64,000 nt of DNA from Nepenthes gracilis (lineage: Eukaryota; Streptophyta; Magnoliopsida; Caryophyllales; Nepenthaceae). Made by a program: the position numbers and the translations under genes. Under the pieces are notes generated by a model that did no database searches, was not told the origin of the DNA, and saw only the letters and a list, made by a program, of their open reading frames with translations. Below, piece after piece: positions 45,337 to 57,000 of the stretch (position 1 is its first letter; each line of letters opens with the position of its first letter). Location: contig BSYO01000002.1 of the NCBI GenBank assembly GCA_033239525.1, positions 18,653,901 through 18,717,900 of the forward strand. Reading direction: 5' to 3'.

Positions 45337-46070
45337 ACAATGAGGATGGAGTGAGCCATGAGGTTTTAATTCATTGGATGAGGGAAGTTTGTTATAGTAG
45401 AAAAGTGTCATCAGAAAATGTCGCTCAAACTAAATGGAAATTACTACAAAGCAGCTATTAAGTCAGTTATACTGTGTAGAGTGGAGAGTTGGACTTATTT
45501 TTACCAACAAGTGTAAAAGTGGCAGTGATGGAGACACAGATTTTGAAAAGGATGTGTGGTTATACAAGGAGAAATAGGATTTGAGATGAGGTCATACAAA
45601 AGAAAATAGGGGTGAATCCACACAAGAAAAAATGTGTGAGATGTGCTTGAAGTAATTTGTTCTCGAAAAATGAATATCTCCTACTGTGCCTTCAAGAGAT
45701 GTGAGAGCTTAGAAAAGGCCATTGTGAAAGAAACGGAGGAAGACCAACGAAGATTTTAAAGGAAATTGTTGGGCATGATCTTGTACATACAAGAGAAAAT
45801 AGGATTTGAGATGAGGTCTTACAAGAGAAAATAGGGGTGAATCCATATAAGAAAAAATGTGTCAGATGTGCTTGAAGTAATTTGTTCTCAAAAAATGAAT
45901 ATCTCCTACTGTGCCTTCAAGAGATGTGAGAGCATAGAAAAGGCCATTGTGAAAGAAACAGAGGAAGACCAACGAAGATTTTAAAGGAAATTGTCAGGCA
46001 TGATCTTGCACATGTCAACTTAAATGGGATACAACCTATTCCCCCTGGGGGGGGGGGGAATTGAGATTGT
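45337..46070 (+). pseudogene. RTE-type LINE, right part and 3' end
   Basis: Resumes the LINE frame: EDGVSHEVLIHWMREVCYSR, then WKLLQSSY and AAIK..ILCRVESWTYF (for the LYGTECW block) followed by KVAVMETQILKRMCGYTRRN, the conserved C-terminal region of plant RTE-type reverse transcriptases. A 224-bp tandem duplication covers the following part. No poly-A tail or simple repeat end is evident; the sequence runs into a CCCCCTGGGGG run at about 46041-46058. Confidence 0.7.
45562..46010 (+). repeat. 224-bp tandem duplication in LINE 3' region
   Basis: Copies at about 45562-45786 and 45787-46010; anchors include AGGATTTGAGATGAGGTC (45577 and 45801), AATATCTCCTACTGTGCC and GGAAGACCAACGAAGATTTT. They differ at only about a dozen positions, so the duplication is much younger than the decay of the LINE coding frame. 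Confidence 0.9.
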
Positions 46071-46278
46071 AAGTTACACTTTGAAAATTTCCCCAACTTA
46101 ATGATATAAATTGGATTGGATTATAAACAACTAATCAAAAGACAACCATATCAATGTTAATCTAAACTGCAAGCAAACTTTGTTGCTTTATTCAAGATAC
46201 AGATCCATAACTCATTACAAGCAAAAAGTATAGCTATGAAGACAGAAAATGAACTTTCAGCAGCCATTGACAACTAAG

Positions 46279-46545
46279 CTACCAACTGCAATTGACCACA
46301 TTACTGCAGTAAATTCCCTTCATTAAGCGTAGAATTGATAAACCTTTAGCAACTGTCAAAGCTAAATTCATGGAATTGAGAATGAATCCTGATTGCATCT
46401 GGCCAGCCTGGTCTAAATGAGTCTGTAACAATTGTTGCTTGCCCCTTTGCCCTTGCTCTTGTAACTGAAATATTTCTTTGTTCTCTTGTTTGTGATAGCC
46501 TTTGTGGGTGCTTACAACTAGTATGATGAATTTGCTTATCAGCAT
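46279..46545 (-). CDS. Short unrecognised frame, possible exon
   Basis: An 88-codon minus-strand frame (overlapped by a 68-codon one, 46346-46552). It contains HKQENKEIFQLQEQGQRGKQ and a hydrophobic stretch NSMNLALTVAKGLSILRLMK. No family was recognised. Upstream, at 46610-46670, is a locally GC- and CpG-richer stretch that could be a leader, and the region is free of transposon motifs. It could be part of a host gene or chance. Confidence 0.2.
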   Translation of the reverse strand: MLISKFIILVVSTHKGYHKQENKEIFQLQEQGQRGKQQLLQTHLDQAGQMQSGFILNSMNLALTVAKGLSILRLMKGIYCSNVVNCSW

Positions 46546-46552
46546 TGGTCAT

Positions 46553-48765
46553 TTGATTGTTGAAGAGAAAGAAAGTGGAGAGAGTGCATCTTTTGGAGCA
46601 ACTGCTTGATGGTCTATCTCACCGACTTGCTGCCTCACTGCCGCGACGGAACGAAAAGGGGTGGATATCGATAGAAGAGGTTTTCATATTTGCTGTGTTA
46701 TCCGTGTAGTACTTATCATATAAACGATTGATCAATTCAGAATTTGATTAAAGGTTGTCCTATATATGAAGCTTCCCACAATGTGGGCTCAGGGGAGGAG
46801 AGACAGCTGGGATTCGTGATGCCAAGCGCTAGAGTTTGTAATTGGAGAGAGAGAGGATATTTGGTACATGTATGAATGCAGAAGCAGCAGTTCGAAGACC
46901 TAATGTTTGCCCACCTTGACCTGTTCCTTTTTACCCCATGATCTCATTATGGCTGAGAAATTGTTTGCTGTGATGCCCATCATAAATTAAGGACTCATTT
47001 TATGAACTTTCTGTGTTGGTTGTTAGCTATCTAGTGCAACTCTCATATTTGTTCCGTACTAGGGACCCAATTATGTGGAAAAAGAAATTATGGAAAGCAG
47101 AGCAACACAACTAGAATTATATGATGCTAATGATTTGGAGTTTGAGCTTAGGAAGGAATTGTCATGGAGGGTGGTAGATCAAAATTTGACTTTAGTTTGT
47201 GCATATGTTGGAAAAGATAGTATTATTTGTGTTCATTGGTAGTCTAAAAGTTTTTCATCGGTTCATTTTGTTGCAGTGTGTGATGCCAATGATTGGAGCT
47301 TGTGATCAGGAGCACGGCAAAGATGAATAGCGATCCAGAGCTATGTTTGCTGAATGCCAACTGCGAATTGATCAGACTGTTGTGATGACGTGCTCTTAAT
47401 TGCTGCCATTGCTTATGGTTTTACTAGCGCAGAGACCCTCATTCTACTGTTTAACTGGCTGTGAGAAGGCATTTTGTTCCTTCTGTGATTGCAGCAGATG
47501 GCTGTGATACAAGAGTATTTGTCCAGGCTGTCTTGAAATCCGAGTGACACGGTCTTTTCCGTTCTTCTTCCTGGTTTGTGTATTTGTAATCCAAGGATTT
47601 GCCATCTAACTAATAGAGTGGCTATACTCTGCATAGATTCCCATGGTTTTTACCATTACTTGCCTGAGAATTATACATAAATTGTCTTCAAATCTTGCTA
47701 ATACTTGCTGGCTAACTGTAGATCCAGATGCTAAATTAGCTCCTGTGTTTGCAAGGTTGAGTGTGTGCATTCGTGGTCAACAGTGGATGGAAAGTGTTCA
47801 ATTGTGAGAAAATACACTGCTTGTGGTACCTTCTATTTCCTCTAGAATGAATCAGACCTTGACGGTACAACGGGAGTTATTATTATATAATTCGATAATT
47901 AGGGGTTAAAACCCTAGAAATGGTATCTACATATATAAGATATGATTATATAAAATGGATCTAAAATTGTTTCATTGCCGGAATTTCATGATCCACCCGT
48001 GATGCTTAAATCTGGCATTTTCTGTTCTCCGCTGGACCACCTAGTAGTCAAAAGTTTTATTTGTTTTTTAAAATGTTACTGATATTAAAGTAATATAACA
48101 TTAATGCCTGATGTCTCAATAAATGTAATAATCATTTTTATAATTATGTTTGATTTAGTGTAATATTTTCAAAGAACATAAATAATTATAAATTATTTTT
48201 GTTACATCATTTTAAATTTTTTTTAATGTTTATATCTTTCTTTCTTTGATTTACTTACCGAAAAATAGGAGAAAAACTTATCACTCTTTTTTCCCCTCTA
48301 AAGATGCTTCATTTCTAAAAGATAACAACTGTGAGTTTTTTTTTTTTTTTTTTGGGGGGGTGGTTTACTGTCTGGGTAGTATTATAATTTTATCTTTTTT
48401 TTCTTTATTTTTGGACAGGATATCATGGGCCTCCATATAATCTTGTTTTTCCTTTTCTGCAGAGAAAAATAGAAGTGCAACACTTTCAAGATTTTTTTTA
48501 ATAATTTGTGTAATCTATTTGTATTATGTAAATGCATAAACATTGAGATATTATTTTCTATTTAATGGGACTTTTCTTATATTACAGAAAAATAAGTCAT
48601 TATATATATTTGATAATTATAAAGTATCTGTTTTTTTCTTTATGGAAAAAAAATGAGAAATAGATAACTAAATTAAACAAATAAGACATATATTTAAAGG
48701 TCTCTTAATAGTAATTCAATATTAACATTGAATAAAATTTCAAATATTATTTATATATTTGACAT
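46553..48765. other. Non-repeat region with possible untranslated exon
   Basis: No coding frame of note. At 47262-47275 TTCATTTTGTTGCAG|TGTG is a good splice acceptor, followed by a less AT-rich stretch to about 47660 with stops in all frames, which could be a 3' untranslated exon on the plus strand. From 47900 to 48765 it is AT-rich with T/G and T runs (48336-48360) and no features. Confidence 0.35.
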
Positions 48766-49563
48766 TGATAGGAGCTAGATTTGATAAAAATTTAAGCCAC
48801 TGTTAGCTCAATATGCAGATTTAAAAGGCAAAAGGAAAGCCCACGATAATTTAATATGGCCTGAAGCCAAGCTGCGCCATGCTCAAGCGATCGGGCATAT
48901 GAGTCCGTACTAGGGCCCTATAAGAAGTAGTTGAAACCAAACAAGAGGGCTCGCCAGGAGGAATGGAGTGGGTCAAGCAAATGACTGTTGAATGTAAACC
49001 TACCTGCAATTATAGCACTAAGGCTTATGATCAATATTTCTTGATATGGTTGGCATCTCTTCATAAATGGGGACGTGCAACATGATTGTTAGCCGGAAAC
49101 TGTCAACATCCAATCCACCACTTAAGTCATAGACGAAAATCGTTCAAGGAAGAAAGCATCTCCAAGGCAAGTAACCTTATAAATAAGGTTTCCTTGCCAA
49201 GGGAACTGGATCCTAATTTCAAAAAAAAAGGTCGGAAAAAGTATTTTGATCATCAATTGATCAATTAGACAACCTTAGTCCTTACAATACTTAGCCCGCA
49301 TAAACAAGTTCAAAACCTACGTTCTAGAACATTTCCTTCCCACCAAAAACTCTCAAAATATAGTTCTTCAATCCTCTATCCTTTATTCACTCTATTTTTA
49401 ACTCATTGGTAAGATAAGATTGCTGTCGATGGATAACTCGAAAAGTGAATTCCATTTCTTTTGATGCTCTCATAGTAGTGTGTCATGTGCAATATTCAAG
49501 TTAATAGGTTCAAGGATTCGATCCAGTGATATTTGAGCTGAATTAAATTCTAAGTATATATTG
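48766..49563 (+). repeat. Element G, 5' LTR (798 bp)
   Basis: Starts TGATAGGAGC (TGATGGGAGC in T), has a TATA box at 49178, and ends immediately before the Tat primer site at 49564. The final CA is not preserved (TATATTG). Only this LTR is in the window, so the end is set by the primer site. Confidence 0.6.
49178..49185 (+). promoter_or_regulatory. TATA box of LTR G
   Basis: TATAAATA within ACCTTATAAATAAGGT, itself a short palindrome, about 410 bp into the LTR, similar to its place in T. Confidence 0.6.
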
Positions 49564-49583
49564 TTAGTGCCTTCTGTGAGAAT
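49564..49583 (+). other. Element G primer binding site
   Basis: TTAGTGCCTTCTGTGAGAAT against the Tat pattern TTGGCGCCGTCTGTGGGAA: five changes, four of them G-to-A or C-to-T. Confidence 0.65.
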
Positions 49584-49654
49584 GAGTTAATTAACTTGTT
49601 CTCTCAAAAGGAAGAATATACTCACAAAGATCTACCAATTACCCAATGTGGTGA

Positions 49655-51520
49655 AGACCAGGGCACACGGAAAGTCAAGTGACCCTTAAAGGGATGTTCT
49701 ATCTCATGACATCCCCCAAAATAACGACAACCAACTAGGCATGCATTCTTAAGCAACCCTAGATGTTGGGATATCGGTTGTCTAGTTTTCGAACATGTTG
49801 CAAATGGTCAAATCTCTTTGGGATCAATTTAAGAACCAACCACTTCCGGTTGAGGTCCTCAACCAAAAGTGTTGACTTCAAATAGAATGACAAACGATAA
49901 GCAAGTTATTTCAAAACATTGTAGACCGAGCCTAAAATGATATGTGGGCTGCATTATCAAGTTGTCTCCTTACGCCTTAAGGATCATTTAAACTTTTGAG
50001 ATGCGAAGGAAACCCTAAAAAGGCAAAATTACCAATGTGCATGGGATTCCAAGCAAAGTTCTTATTGGGTGGAGGGATCTTAAAGCAATATCCTATGCAC
50101 CCTCTCTTCTTGGCAGATACAAAGTTTATGTGCTAATCACTTGAAATTAAGAATCAGCAACTGCTGCACTCTCACACCTTGGCTCACGGCCCAAATAATA
50201 CACCAGTCTCACACCGGCCGTCACTACTAAAGTGGAGAAAGAAGCTCTGCTGTTTCACACACCACACACCGAAAAAATATATAAGCAAGTCTTTACAGCA
50301 CACACAGAGCACTGTACACAGAATCCTGCTTATCCATACGGCCTATATTGGCACAACAATATCACCAATTTCATCGGACTCCATGAACCCTTCACATCAG
50401 AAAACAGAGCCATGTCCTTCCAGGTTTAAAATTCAAAATACCAACAACCCGAAATCACCGCTGGTGAAATTAGAGAGAGGAAACAGTATGCACAACACCA
50501 AAATGGAATGATTACTAATTTAATAGATTACTTTAAACACTTTTTCACACCCTACTTGGTCCTTAGAATCTACAGGATGTCACATTATATCTTTGTTTCC
50601 CTCCAGCGTTAAAGGGAGATACCTAGATTTGGTTCTAAAGGTTAAAACAAAACCCCATTAGGACATTTTTGGAACTAGCGGAATAATTTCTTTTTTCCAT
50701 TTTGCTTACCGTAAGAGGAAAGAGGAGCAATCTTGGCAATTTATCAAGGTTCAATAGGCTCCTAATGAGAGGCTCAAGTTCTTCCTTAGTTGATTTAATG
50801 CCAAGTTGTGGGGCATCTCAAAACTCGCTAATAAGATGAAATTAAATACTTTTATGATGACCATCAATTGACAAATTTCTTCAATATACTAGTCTAGCAT
50901 GACCTAAAAACATTCTTAGAGGTAGAAATTATCAAATGAACCTACATAATGGTAGAAGAAGCCAATAATGCCAAGACGCTAGAGTTCCTAGACTATGGAT
51001 CTCACTAGAGGCAGTCCAATGGAAGATAGCAAAGGAGTGCCAACAAACAACTTGCCTATCATTTTCCAAAATAATGAGGACTAGGTAGGAGAAGCACTGG
51101 GAATTAAAGCCACTATAACTCCCACTTCTCATCAACAATATGGTTAATGTTCTGATACATATTCAAAATAAAATTTTTTAAAATGGTCTAAGTTGGTTAA
51201 AAACTTGGAAGAAGGAAACCAATCTAAGTATTATTTTTATAGTTGATCTTTGGGTCATAGTTTGGAGGATTTTAAGACCTTACAAAAAAGAGATTGAGGG
51301 ACTTATCCAAAAAGATGCCTTAAAAGTACTAGGAGAACTTGGGAACCACACAAATAAGGGACAATGGAGGCAAAGATCCACTCGAATCACATCTTGATCA
51401 TGTGGTGGCTAGGGTAATAAACATAATGTCCATCAAACTGGTGGGGGCCATAGTGTAGGGGCATCTAGATGAAGCTTCTACCATTAAGAGGAAAATGATA
51501 GAGATAGGAAATGAGATTAT
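49655..51520 (+). pseudogene. Element G gag
   Basis: Opens with VVKTRAHGKSSDP (initiator lost) and SHDIPQNNDNQLGMHS, like the gag start of F. Later blocks: LSRFNRLLMRGSSSSLVDLM at about 50740-50800 and PYKKEIEGLIQKDALKVLGE near 51280-51340, the stretch before protease in Tat polyproteins. Multiple stops occur throughout, and 50150-50530 is foreign. Confidence 0.6.
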
Positions 51521-51999
51521 TAATTTTAGCAATAATGATTTGACTAGTGGAAGTTTCCCTCACTAGGATCATTTTGTTGTATCAACCCACATTTCAGATA
51601 GAGCTAATGATTAATAACTAAAATGAGTATTTATTGGCAATAATAACTCTAAAACATTCTTTGCTTTGGTGTATTTTTATAAAGTTAGGTTAAAAATGTT
51701 ATCAAATGGAGCTATTGAATGGGCTGCTTTGTGGTTTAGACGACGAGCTAGTCCAGGTGAAGAGAATTGTACACTAGAAGTCATGATGGGGACACATACT
51801 AAAATGGCCTTCCATTGTTAGACTTTCATGGTAATAGATTTACCTTCAATCTACAATACTTTCCTAGGCCGACTATGTCTAGCTTGTATGGAGCTATGAC
51901 CTCTATCTCATATTTGAAAACAATGTCATTACTAAATATGGGATCAGAGAAGGAGAGATTATGTGATGAGTTAGAGTTGTTACTTGACCCTAAACAATG
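51521..51999 (+). pseudogene. Element G protease
   Basis: IINFSNNDL (for ISFSDEDxxG) at 51520, VFIGNNNSKTFFALVYF (for VLVDNGSSADIL) at about 51625, TFMVIDLPSIYNTFLGRPTM at 51823-51880, and AMTSISYLKTMSLLNMGSEK. The catalytic Asp triplet is replaced (GNN). The last 61 codons are open. Confidence 0.65.
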
Positions 52000-52179
52000 A
52001 TATGGCTTGCCCACAATTGATTGAAGAGCTTGATCTCAAAGACAAATCATATCAACAGTAAGATCAACCAGGAGGAGCATCAATTAAGATCCCTTAAGAT
52101 CTAAAAACCCCAAATAAATATATCTAGATTGGGTCATCATTAGATAAGGGTCTACGACAATGATTAATTGACTTGTTGT

Positions 52180-52543
52180 AGAGAAACTTAAACATCTTTA
52201 CCTAGGAGTCAGCTGACATGCCAGGTGTTCTGATGAAAATAATGATTCACAAGTAGAGCCTTACCCCTAACCATAAACCTACTTGACAAAAGAGATAGAA
52301 TTGCTCTATGGTGAAAGTTGTGGTTATGCAAGAGAAGGTCAAGATATTAATTGATGCTAGATTAATTGATTTCAAATCTATAAAGTTGTTGAATTAGTGG
52401 AGCCTTATCTATGAAGTCCACTACTGTCCGAATTAGTTGTCCAATGTCATTTTGGTAAAGAACGTGTATTGGATTCACAAATTTGAATAAAGTATATCCT
52501 AAATATATTTTAACCTCTCAAAATCATCAGTTGGTAGACTTTA
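52180..52543 (+). pseudogene. Element G reverse transcriptase, N-terminal part
   Basis: ADMPGVLMKIMIHK, SLTPNHKPT.QKR, VHYCPN.LSNVILVKN and GFTNLNKVYPKYILTSQ ending LVDFM; these correspond to the start of Tat reverse transcriptase through the DFxxLNKACPKD block. The next base is the start of LTR K. Confidence 0.7.
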
Positions 52544-53832
52544 TGTGATGTCCCACATCCTCATTACGTTCATTAGATATTATTATCATTATTTAATGTG
52601 TTATTATACTTGATCCTACTTATATCATCCATAGGATTCATATATCTGCCATATCCCCAATGGCTACAATATCGTACTATTGGAATATGATAATAGTCTT
52701 ATTAAGGAAATATGTATCTGCTAAAAACTAAAAATCCATCACGTATCAACTTGCAGAAGTATAATACTTACCATAATTTGCGAAAACAATCTATTCTAGT
52801 ATTACCCAAAAATATAACGTAGCATGACATACAATAGAAGTTTTATAGTACATATTCTAATCAAGTACATCAAAATTCTCAACATTCCAATACATTGTCC
52901 AACTACCAAGCAAATTTAAAACTTCCATTTTTACTCTAGTCCTACCAGCTTCAACTCTTGCGGAATATCTGAGGGGTAGTAAAACAATAAAAAGGTGAAC
53001 CAAATATTTAGTAAGACGTAATATATATAATGCTATGCATGTTTATACTGAAAATATGTCATCATAAGGGATAGTAATCTGAATATATACAAAACATAAA
53101 ACATGATCAAAAATATTTTCCTGATGTATTTAACTTCCTTTACCTTATTCTTTTACTGTATTACATTTAAAGCTAACTTATCTTGAAGGATTAGAATTAG
53201 TAGGCCTTCCTAACTAATGGAACAGTTAATCGAAGAAAGGATTATGTTATTCTATACAATCTAAGGCTTAACCTCCTTTTACACATCGATGTGAGTGGAT
53301 TGTGTATATCCCTATCATCTAAGGCCTTAACCTCCCTTTACATCCAGAGATGGGTAAGCCGTCTCGTAGTTGCTTAACCTCCTTTTACTCCTTGACGTAG
53401 GTGGTACTACATTTATACCTAGTAGACGGGGCCTAAAGCCACCTTGCAGCTCTTAGGACAATTCTTCAATTTTCTACTACAATATCGTAAGGCATGCCAA
53501 AAAATATTACTATTTGAATAAATTCTTGGTCCAGTTTATTATTTATTTTTAAAACTTCTTATAAAAACTCTACATTTGTTCTTAATATTTCTTTTTATTT
53601 TTCTTCACTCTGAAAGGAAATAATTGAACTTCTTAATACTTTAGTAGAGCTTCGATTAGACTTTCATGAATAGAGATTAGCAAATAAAGATTCAAATATA
53701 ACAAAACATCAAAGCCTCGTAATGCATATACTAAAATTTTAATTACATTCAGAAAATTAGATTCCATACTTGATGTATCTTAGTCTAATTGGTTGTCAAT
53801 TTATTATCTAGTTCAGTAGTTGATTTGGCCTA
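52544..53832 (-). mobile_element. LTR K, partial, minus strand
   Basis: Inserted in element G. Read on the minus strand, its end is ...GGGACATCACA (52544) and 420 bp earlier it has ACTACCCCTCAG|ATATTC (52970), the acceptor-like site of this LTR group, preceded by TTTGGTTCACCT for the GGCTCAC motif. It is cut on the right by H at 53833; the missing start must lie beyond the stack. The interval 53260-53420 has three CTTAACCTCCYTTTAC-type repeats about 60-70 bp apart. Confidence 0.6.
53260..53400. repeat. Short degenerate repeats in LTR K
   Basis: CTTAACCTCCTTTTAC at about 53268, 53328 and 53376, each followed by ACATC-like and GATG-like words. It resembles the repeated central part of other LTRs in this group. 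Confidence 0.6.
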
Positions 53833-54893
53833 TGTGACGGACCGCATTTTCCAACCGAAATCTGATAAGTTTTCGGCTGTAAAATGATCATTAAACTAAT
53901 AAAAAACTGTACAAAACTTTGTACAATATAAAATATAGCTACAACATCACAACAAAAGATCCAAAAGCCTTAACAAAATACGTGGCATCGACATCATAAT
54001 TCAATTATGACGTCGGTTCAGATAAAATGCTACTAGGTACCTAAATAAATCATAAGAATATGTGAAAGTATCTACATTTATCAAATACAGCAAAAGCTAA
54101 ACTACATGTACGCCATCATCATCATACATATACATCAATATACAAATCTATCTCAATAAACCAAATACTCTATGAGGAATGTGAAAAACTACAAAACTAA
54201 GTCCATAAAACTCTTTCTCTAAGATCTGCAGCCTAACTAACTCCTAAGTTCTACTCTGCCACATCAAGTAGAGGCTCGTACTCATCAGAAGGAAGGAAAA
54301 ACAGTAAGAGTGAGCCAAATATTCAACAAGTATAATATAATCAAAGATAATATACAATATATTCAAAATAAACCAGGGAAGAGAATAGGAGCAATATGTA
54401 TAGATGTATATATATAAAACATAATCAAATACACTTTTCAAAATACATTTATCTTTTTTTCTATTTTACTTATTCCTTTTTTAAGTTCTAAAACATATAA
54501 AAATTTTATTATCTTTTTGGATTAGGGCCAGTAGGCCTTACTATTAAACAGTGCGGTGGAATGAAGAAAGAAATCTATTTGTTTCTACACATTTTAAAGC
54601 GCAAACCTACGTAATTTAACATCTTGTGGTGAACGGTATATTTTTAACCCGATATATGGGGCCATAAACATATGTCACCATATCTCTCATGGCCTAGAGG
54701 CAGTCCTCGTGCTTCCACAGTAATATCTTAAAGTGTGCCAAGAAATATCACCCGCTATAATATATGACTAGAATAATTCTTGAGTTTTTACTATAATATT
54801 TATGACATGTCCAGAGAATACTACCCTTTAAAATATAAATTTATGGTCCAGGTTTCATAATTTTTTATTCTTTAAGGGAAAGTCCACCAAACT
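53833..54893 (-). mobile_element. LTR H, partial, minus strand
   Basis: Begins TGTGACGGACC on the plus strand, the reverse complement of the D LTR end GATCCGTCACA. About 450 bp in it has, on the minus strand, TTTGGCTCACTCTTACTG and TTTCCTTCCTTCTGATGAG: the acceptor region with CAG changed to CTG. It is cut at 54894 by element D. It shares several hundred bp in reverse orientation with the second half of the D LTR. Confidence 0.6.
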
Positions 54894-55086
54894 TATAATA
54901 TCTTGAATTTTTATCTGATTTAATTGGATTATTTATTATTATTTTAGATAATTTGGGTGTGATAAAAATTAATTAAAAATTATAAAATTTTGGAGGATAT
55001 TTGGACTTGTTGGGCCCACGCCAGAAGGTGCACCCGTTTGATCGCCCAACTATTGATTTGAGTTTTGGGATTAAAAGAAAATGGAG

Positions 55087-55089
<3 letters not shown>

Positions 55090-55120
<31 letters not shown>

Positions 55121-55121
55121 G
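55090..55121. repeat. (AAT)n microsatellite, D 5' LTR
   Basis: About ten AAT units at the conserved array position. The 3' LTR has a much longer AT plus AAT array (60624-60732), so the two copies slipped independently. Confidence 0.95.
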
Positions 55122-55281
55122 AGTAAAAAGAAGAGGAATGGGGGGAAGAAGGGTTGCGGGAAGCAGAGGGTTTCAGGTAGAGAGAGAGGGAGGGAGAAGA
55201 GAGAGAGAGAGGGGAAGAAATGGAGGCTCTCAGGTCGGTCCCGACTTCGAGCTAGTTGAAAAAGTTATAGATCAGATCGAG

Positions 55282-55707
55282 GCAAGTACCCCCATACCAT
55301 TTTTATTCTCTTTTTTATTTTTATTTATTTTATTTCGGATACTTTTCTTCCGATACCTACCCAAATCATATAAAACATGGAACCCATGATTATTGCTTGA
55401 AGCATTTGTTGTTTAATACCCAATTTTTCCTTCGATTTGCATGGTTTAGCTTCACCAAACTCTAGACTCGTGCCCAACTTGAGTACCCCCTTCCATTTCA
55501 AATTGTATGCATGTTTTGCCCTCAATTATGAATTACCCATTTCCTAAATATGTATATCCATCGGTTGGGTGTCCGATTTTTTAAGTATTGACCCACTTGG
55601 CATGTTCGAAAGCTATAAAAAGTGCACTATTACTGTTCACCTGAGGCAATCTAGAATTTTGTATAATTTCACTTTATTTAATTGTTATGTGAGCTATGTT
55701 TATTTGC

Positions 55708-55738
<31 letters not shown>

Positions 55739-56523
55739 TTTATTTATTTATATGCTCCGAAAAAGTATGTTTGTGATCTGTTTGTGAAGGAAACGTTGTC
55801 CGGAAGCCCCTAAAATTATATTTGTCTCTCGGTGGTAAGAATTCATATTCTTTCTTATGCTTTACGATGTTTATGTACATAAATTAAGTCGTGAAAAGAT
55901 TTAAATCTGAAAGTAAGATAAAATTATATGAGTATTTGGAGAAAAATTCTACAATTGGTTATATGATTGATTTGTTCTCCCGAATGGAGATATTGTGAAA
56001 GAAGTGTGGTAGACCTTTCGTAAAAAAGAATAAGAAATCATAAAACTAAGACAACAGATTCATATTTTGGAGGGTAATATCCTTTGGCATGCCATTGGTA
56101 TGATAGTGGAGACTCAAAGATTGTCTTGCCCGTGTATTGTAGTGGGTGATACCCTTAGTAAGTTTAAGGATATTACTGTGGAAAGATGAGGTCGGCCTCT
56201 GGGCCCCGGGGGATATGGGGGCATATGTGATTTATTCGGCCCACCTCCGGGTAGATAATAGGAGTGTATGATCTTAGATCATGAGGTTATCATGATCATT
56301 TTCTCGTTCTTCCGCATCTTTAGTTAGTAAAGTTTATTGATTTTGATCCGTAAAGATTAATAAAAATTTTAAAAAGTGTATTAAATTATATTTCATATCT
56401 CCATGTATCCTCTTATAATGCTTCCATCATGTTTCATGTTTCATTTGAATATATATTGTTGATTATTTGTTTATGATGTACTTGTTGAATTATTAGCTCA
56501 CATTTACTTCTTCTTCCTTCCAG
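55282..56523 (+). other. Candidate GC-AG intron inside D LTR
   Basis: Donor ATCGAG|GCAAGTACC at 55282 and acceptor TTCTTCTTCCTTCCAG|ATGAG at 56523, 1242 bp apart. The 3' LTR keeps the donor (TTGAG|GCAAGTGCC at 60896). Upstream of the acceptor is TTGTTGAATTATTAGCTCAC, the group's conserved motif. Confidence 0.45.
55709..55752. repeat. (TA)n(TTTA)n microsatellite
   Basis: TA dinucleotides followed by four TTTA units within LTR D; the 3' copy has only the tetranucleotide part (about 61328-61348). Confidence 0.9.
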
Positions 56524-56979
56524 ATGAGTACGGTCTTATGCCAGATGGGACCGAGTAGGTCGTAGGAGTAGGATAGACAACGGATCTTGCATGGTAGAGT
56601 TTTTGGGACTTAGTTTATGATATTTTATATGTCTTAGAGTACATTATGTTATGTTGGATACACATATGTATATCGATATAACTGTATTATATTGATGTAT
56701 TTGTAGCTTAATTTTGTTGTATATTGATGGATGTAGTAGCTTCCACAGGTTTTATGGTTATATTTGGTACCTAGTGGCATTTCGTCTAAATCAACATTGT
56801 ATCAGGAGTTATGATGTTGGCGCCACATGTTGTCTATTTATGGTAATTGGGATCCTGTGTATGTGTTGTATATATATTGTGTATATTGTACAAGGATTTA
56901 TATAGGTTCTATATTTAGTGGACGCCCATTTTATAGACGAAACTCTGTCAAATTTTTGGTAGAAATATGATCCGTCACA

Positions 56980-57000
56980 ATTAGTATAAAAGAAAACGAT
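56980..57000 (+). other. Element D primer binding site, decayed
   Basis: ATTAGTATAAAAGAAAACGA follows the LTR. TAGTATAAAAG aligns with TGGTATCAGAG, the complement of the initiator tRNA-Met 3' end, with three differences. The equivalent site of A is better preserved. Confidence 0.45.

Larger units (their letters stand above)
48766..52543 (+). mobile_element. Element G: 5' part of a Tat-lineage retrotransposon
   Basis: 5' LTR (48766-49563), primer site, gag, protease and the first part of reverse transcriptase, all collinear with T and F and badly decayed. It is interrupted at 52544 by LTR K, in the middle of reverse transcriptase; the rest must lie beyond the window. The interval 50150-50530 does not resemble gag and may be a separate small insertion. 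Confidence 0.75.
54894..56979 (+). repeat. Element D, 5' LTR (2086 bp)
   Basis: Ends GATCCGTCACA. Its first 900 bp match 60435-61419 closely (AAT array, leader GAAATGGAGGCTCTxAGxTC, CATCGGTTGGGTGTCC, GTGAAGGAAACRTTGTCCG). It carries the donor at 55282 and the acceptor at 56523. Confidence 0.88.

Noticed and set aside
46041..46058. CCCCCTGGGGG run as a regulatory hairpin or LINE tail
   Set aside because: A homopolymer pair at this point may equally be a sequencing or assembly artefact; nothing else supports a function.
50179..50511. 110-codon frame in element G
   Set aside because: It does not match gag and has no domain; probably a non-coding insertion or decayed sequence.
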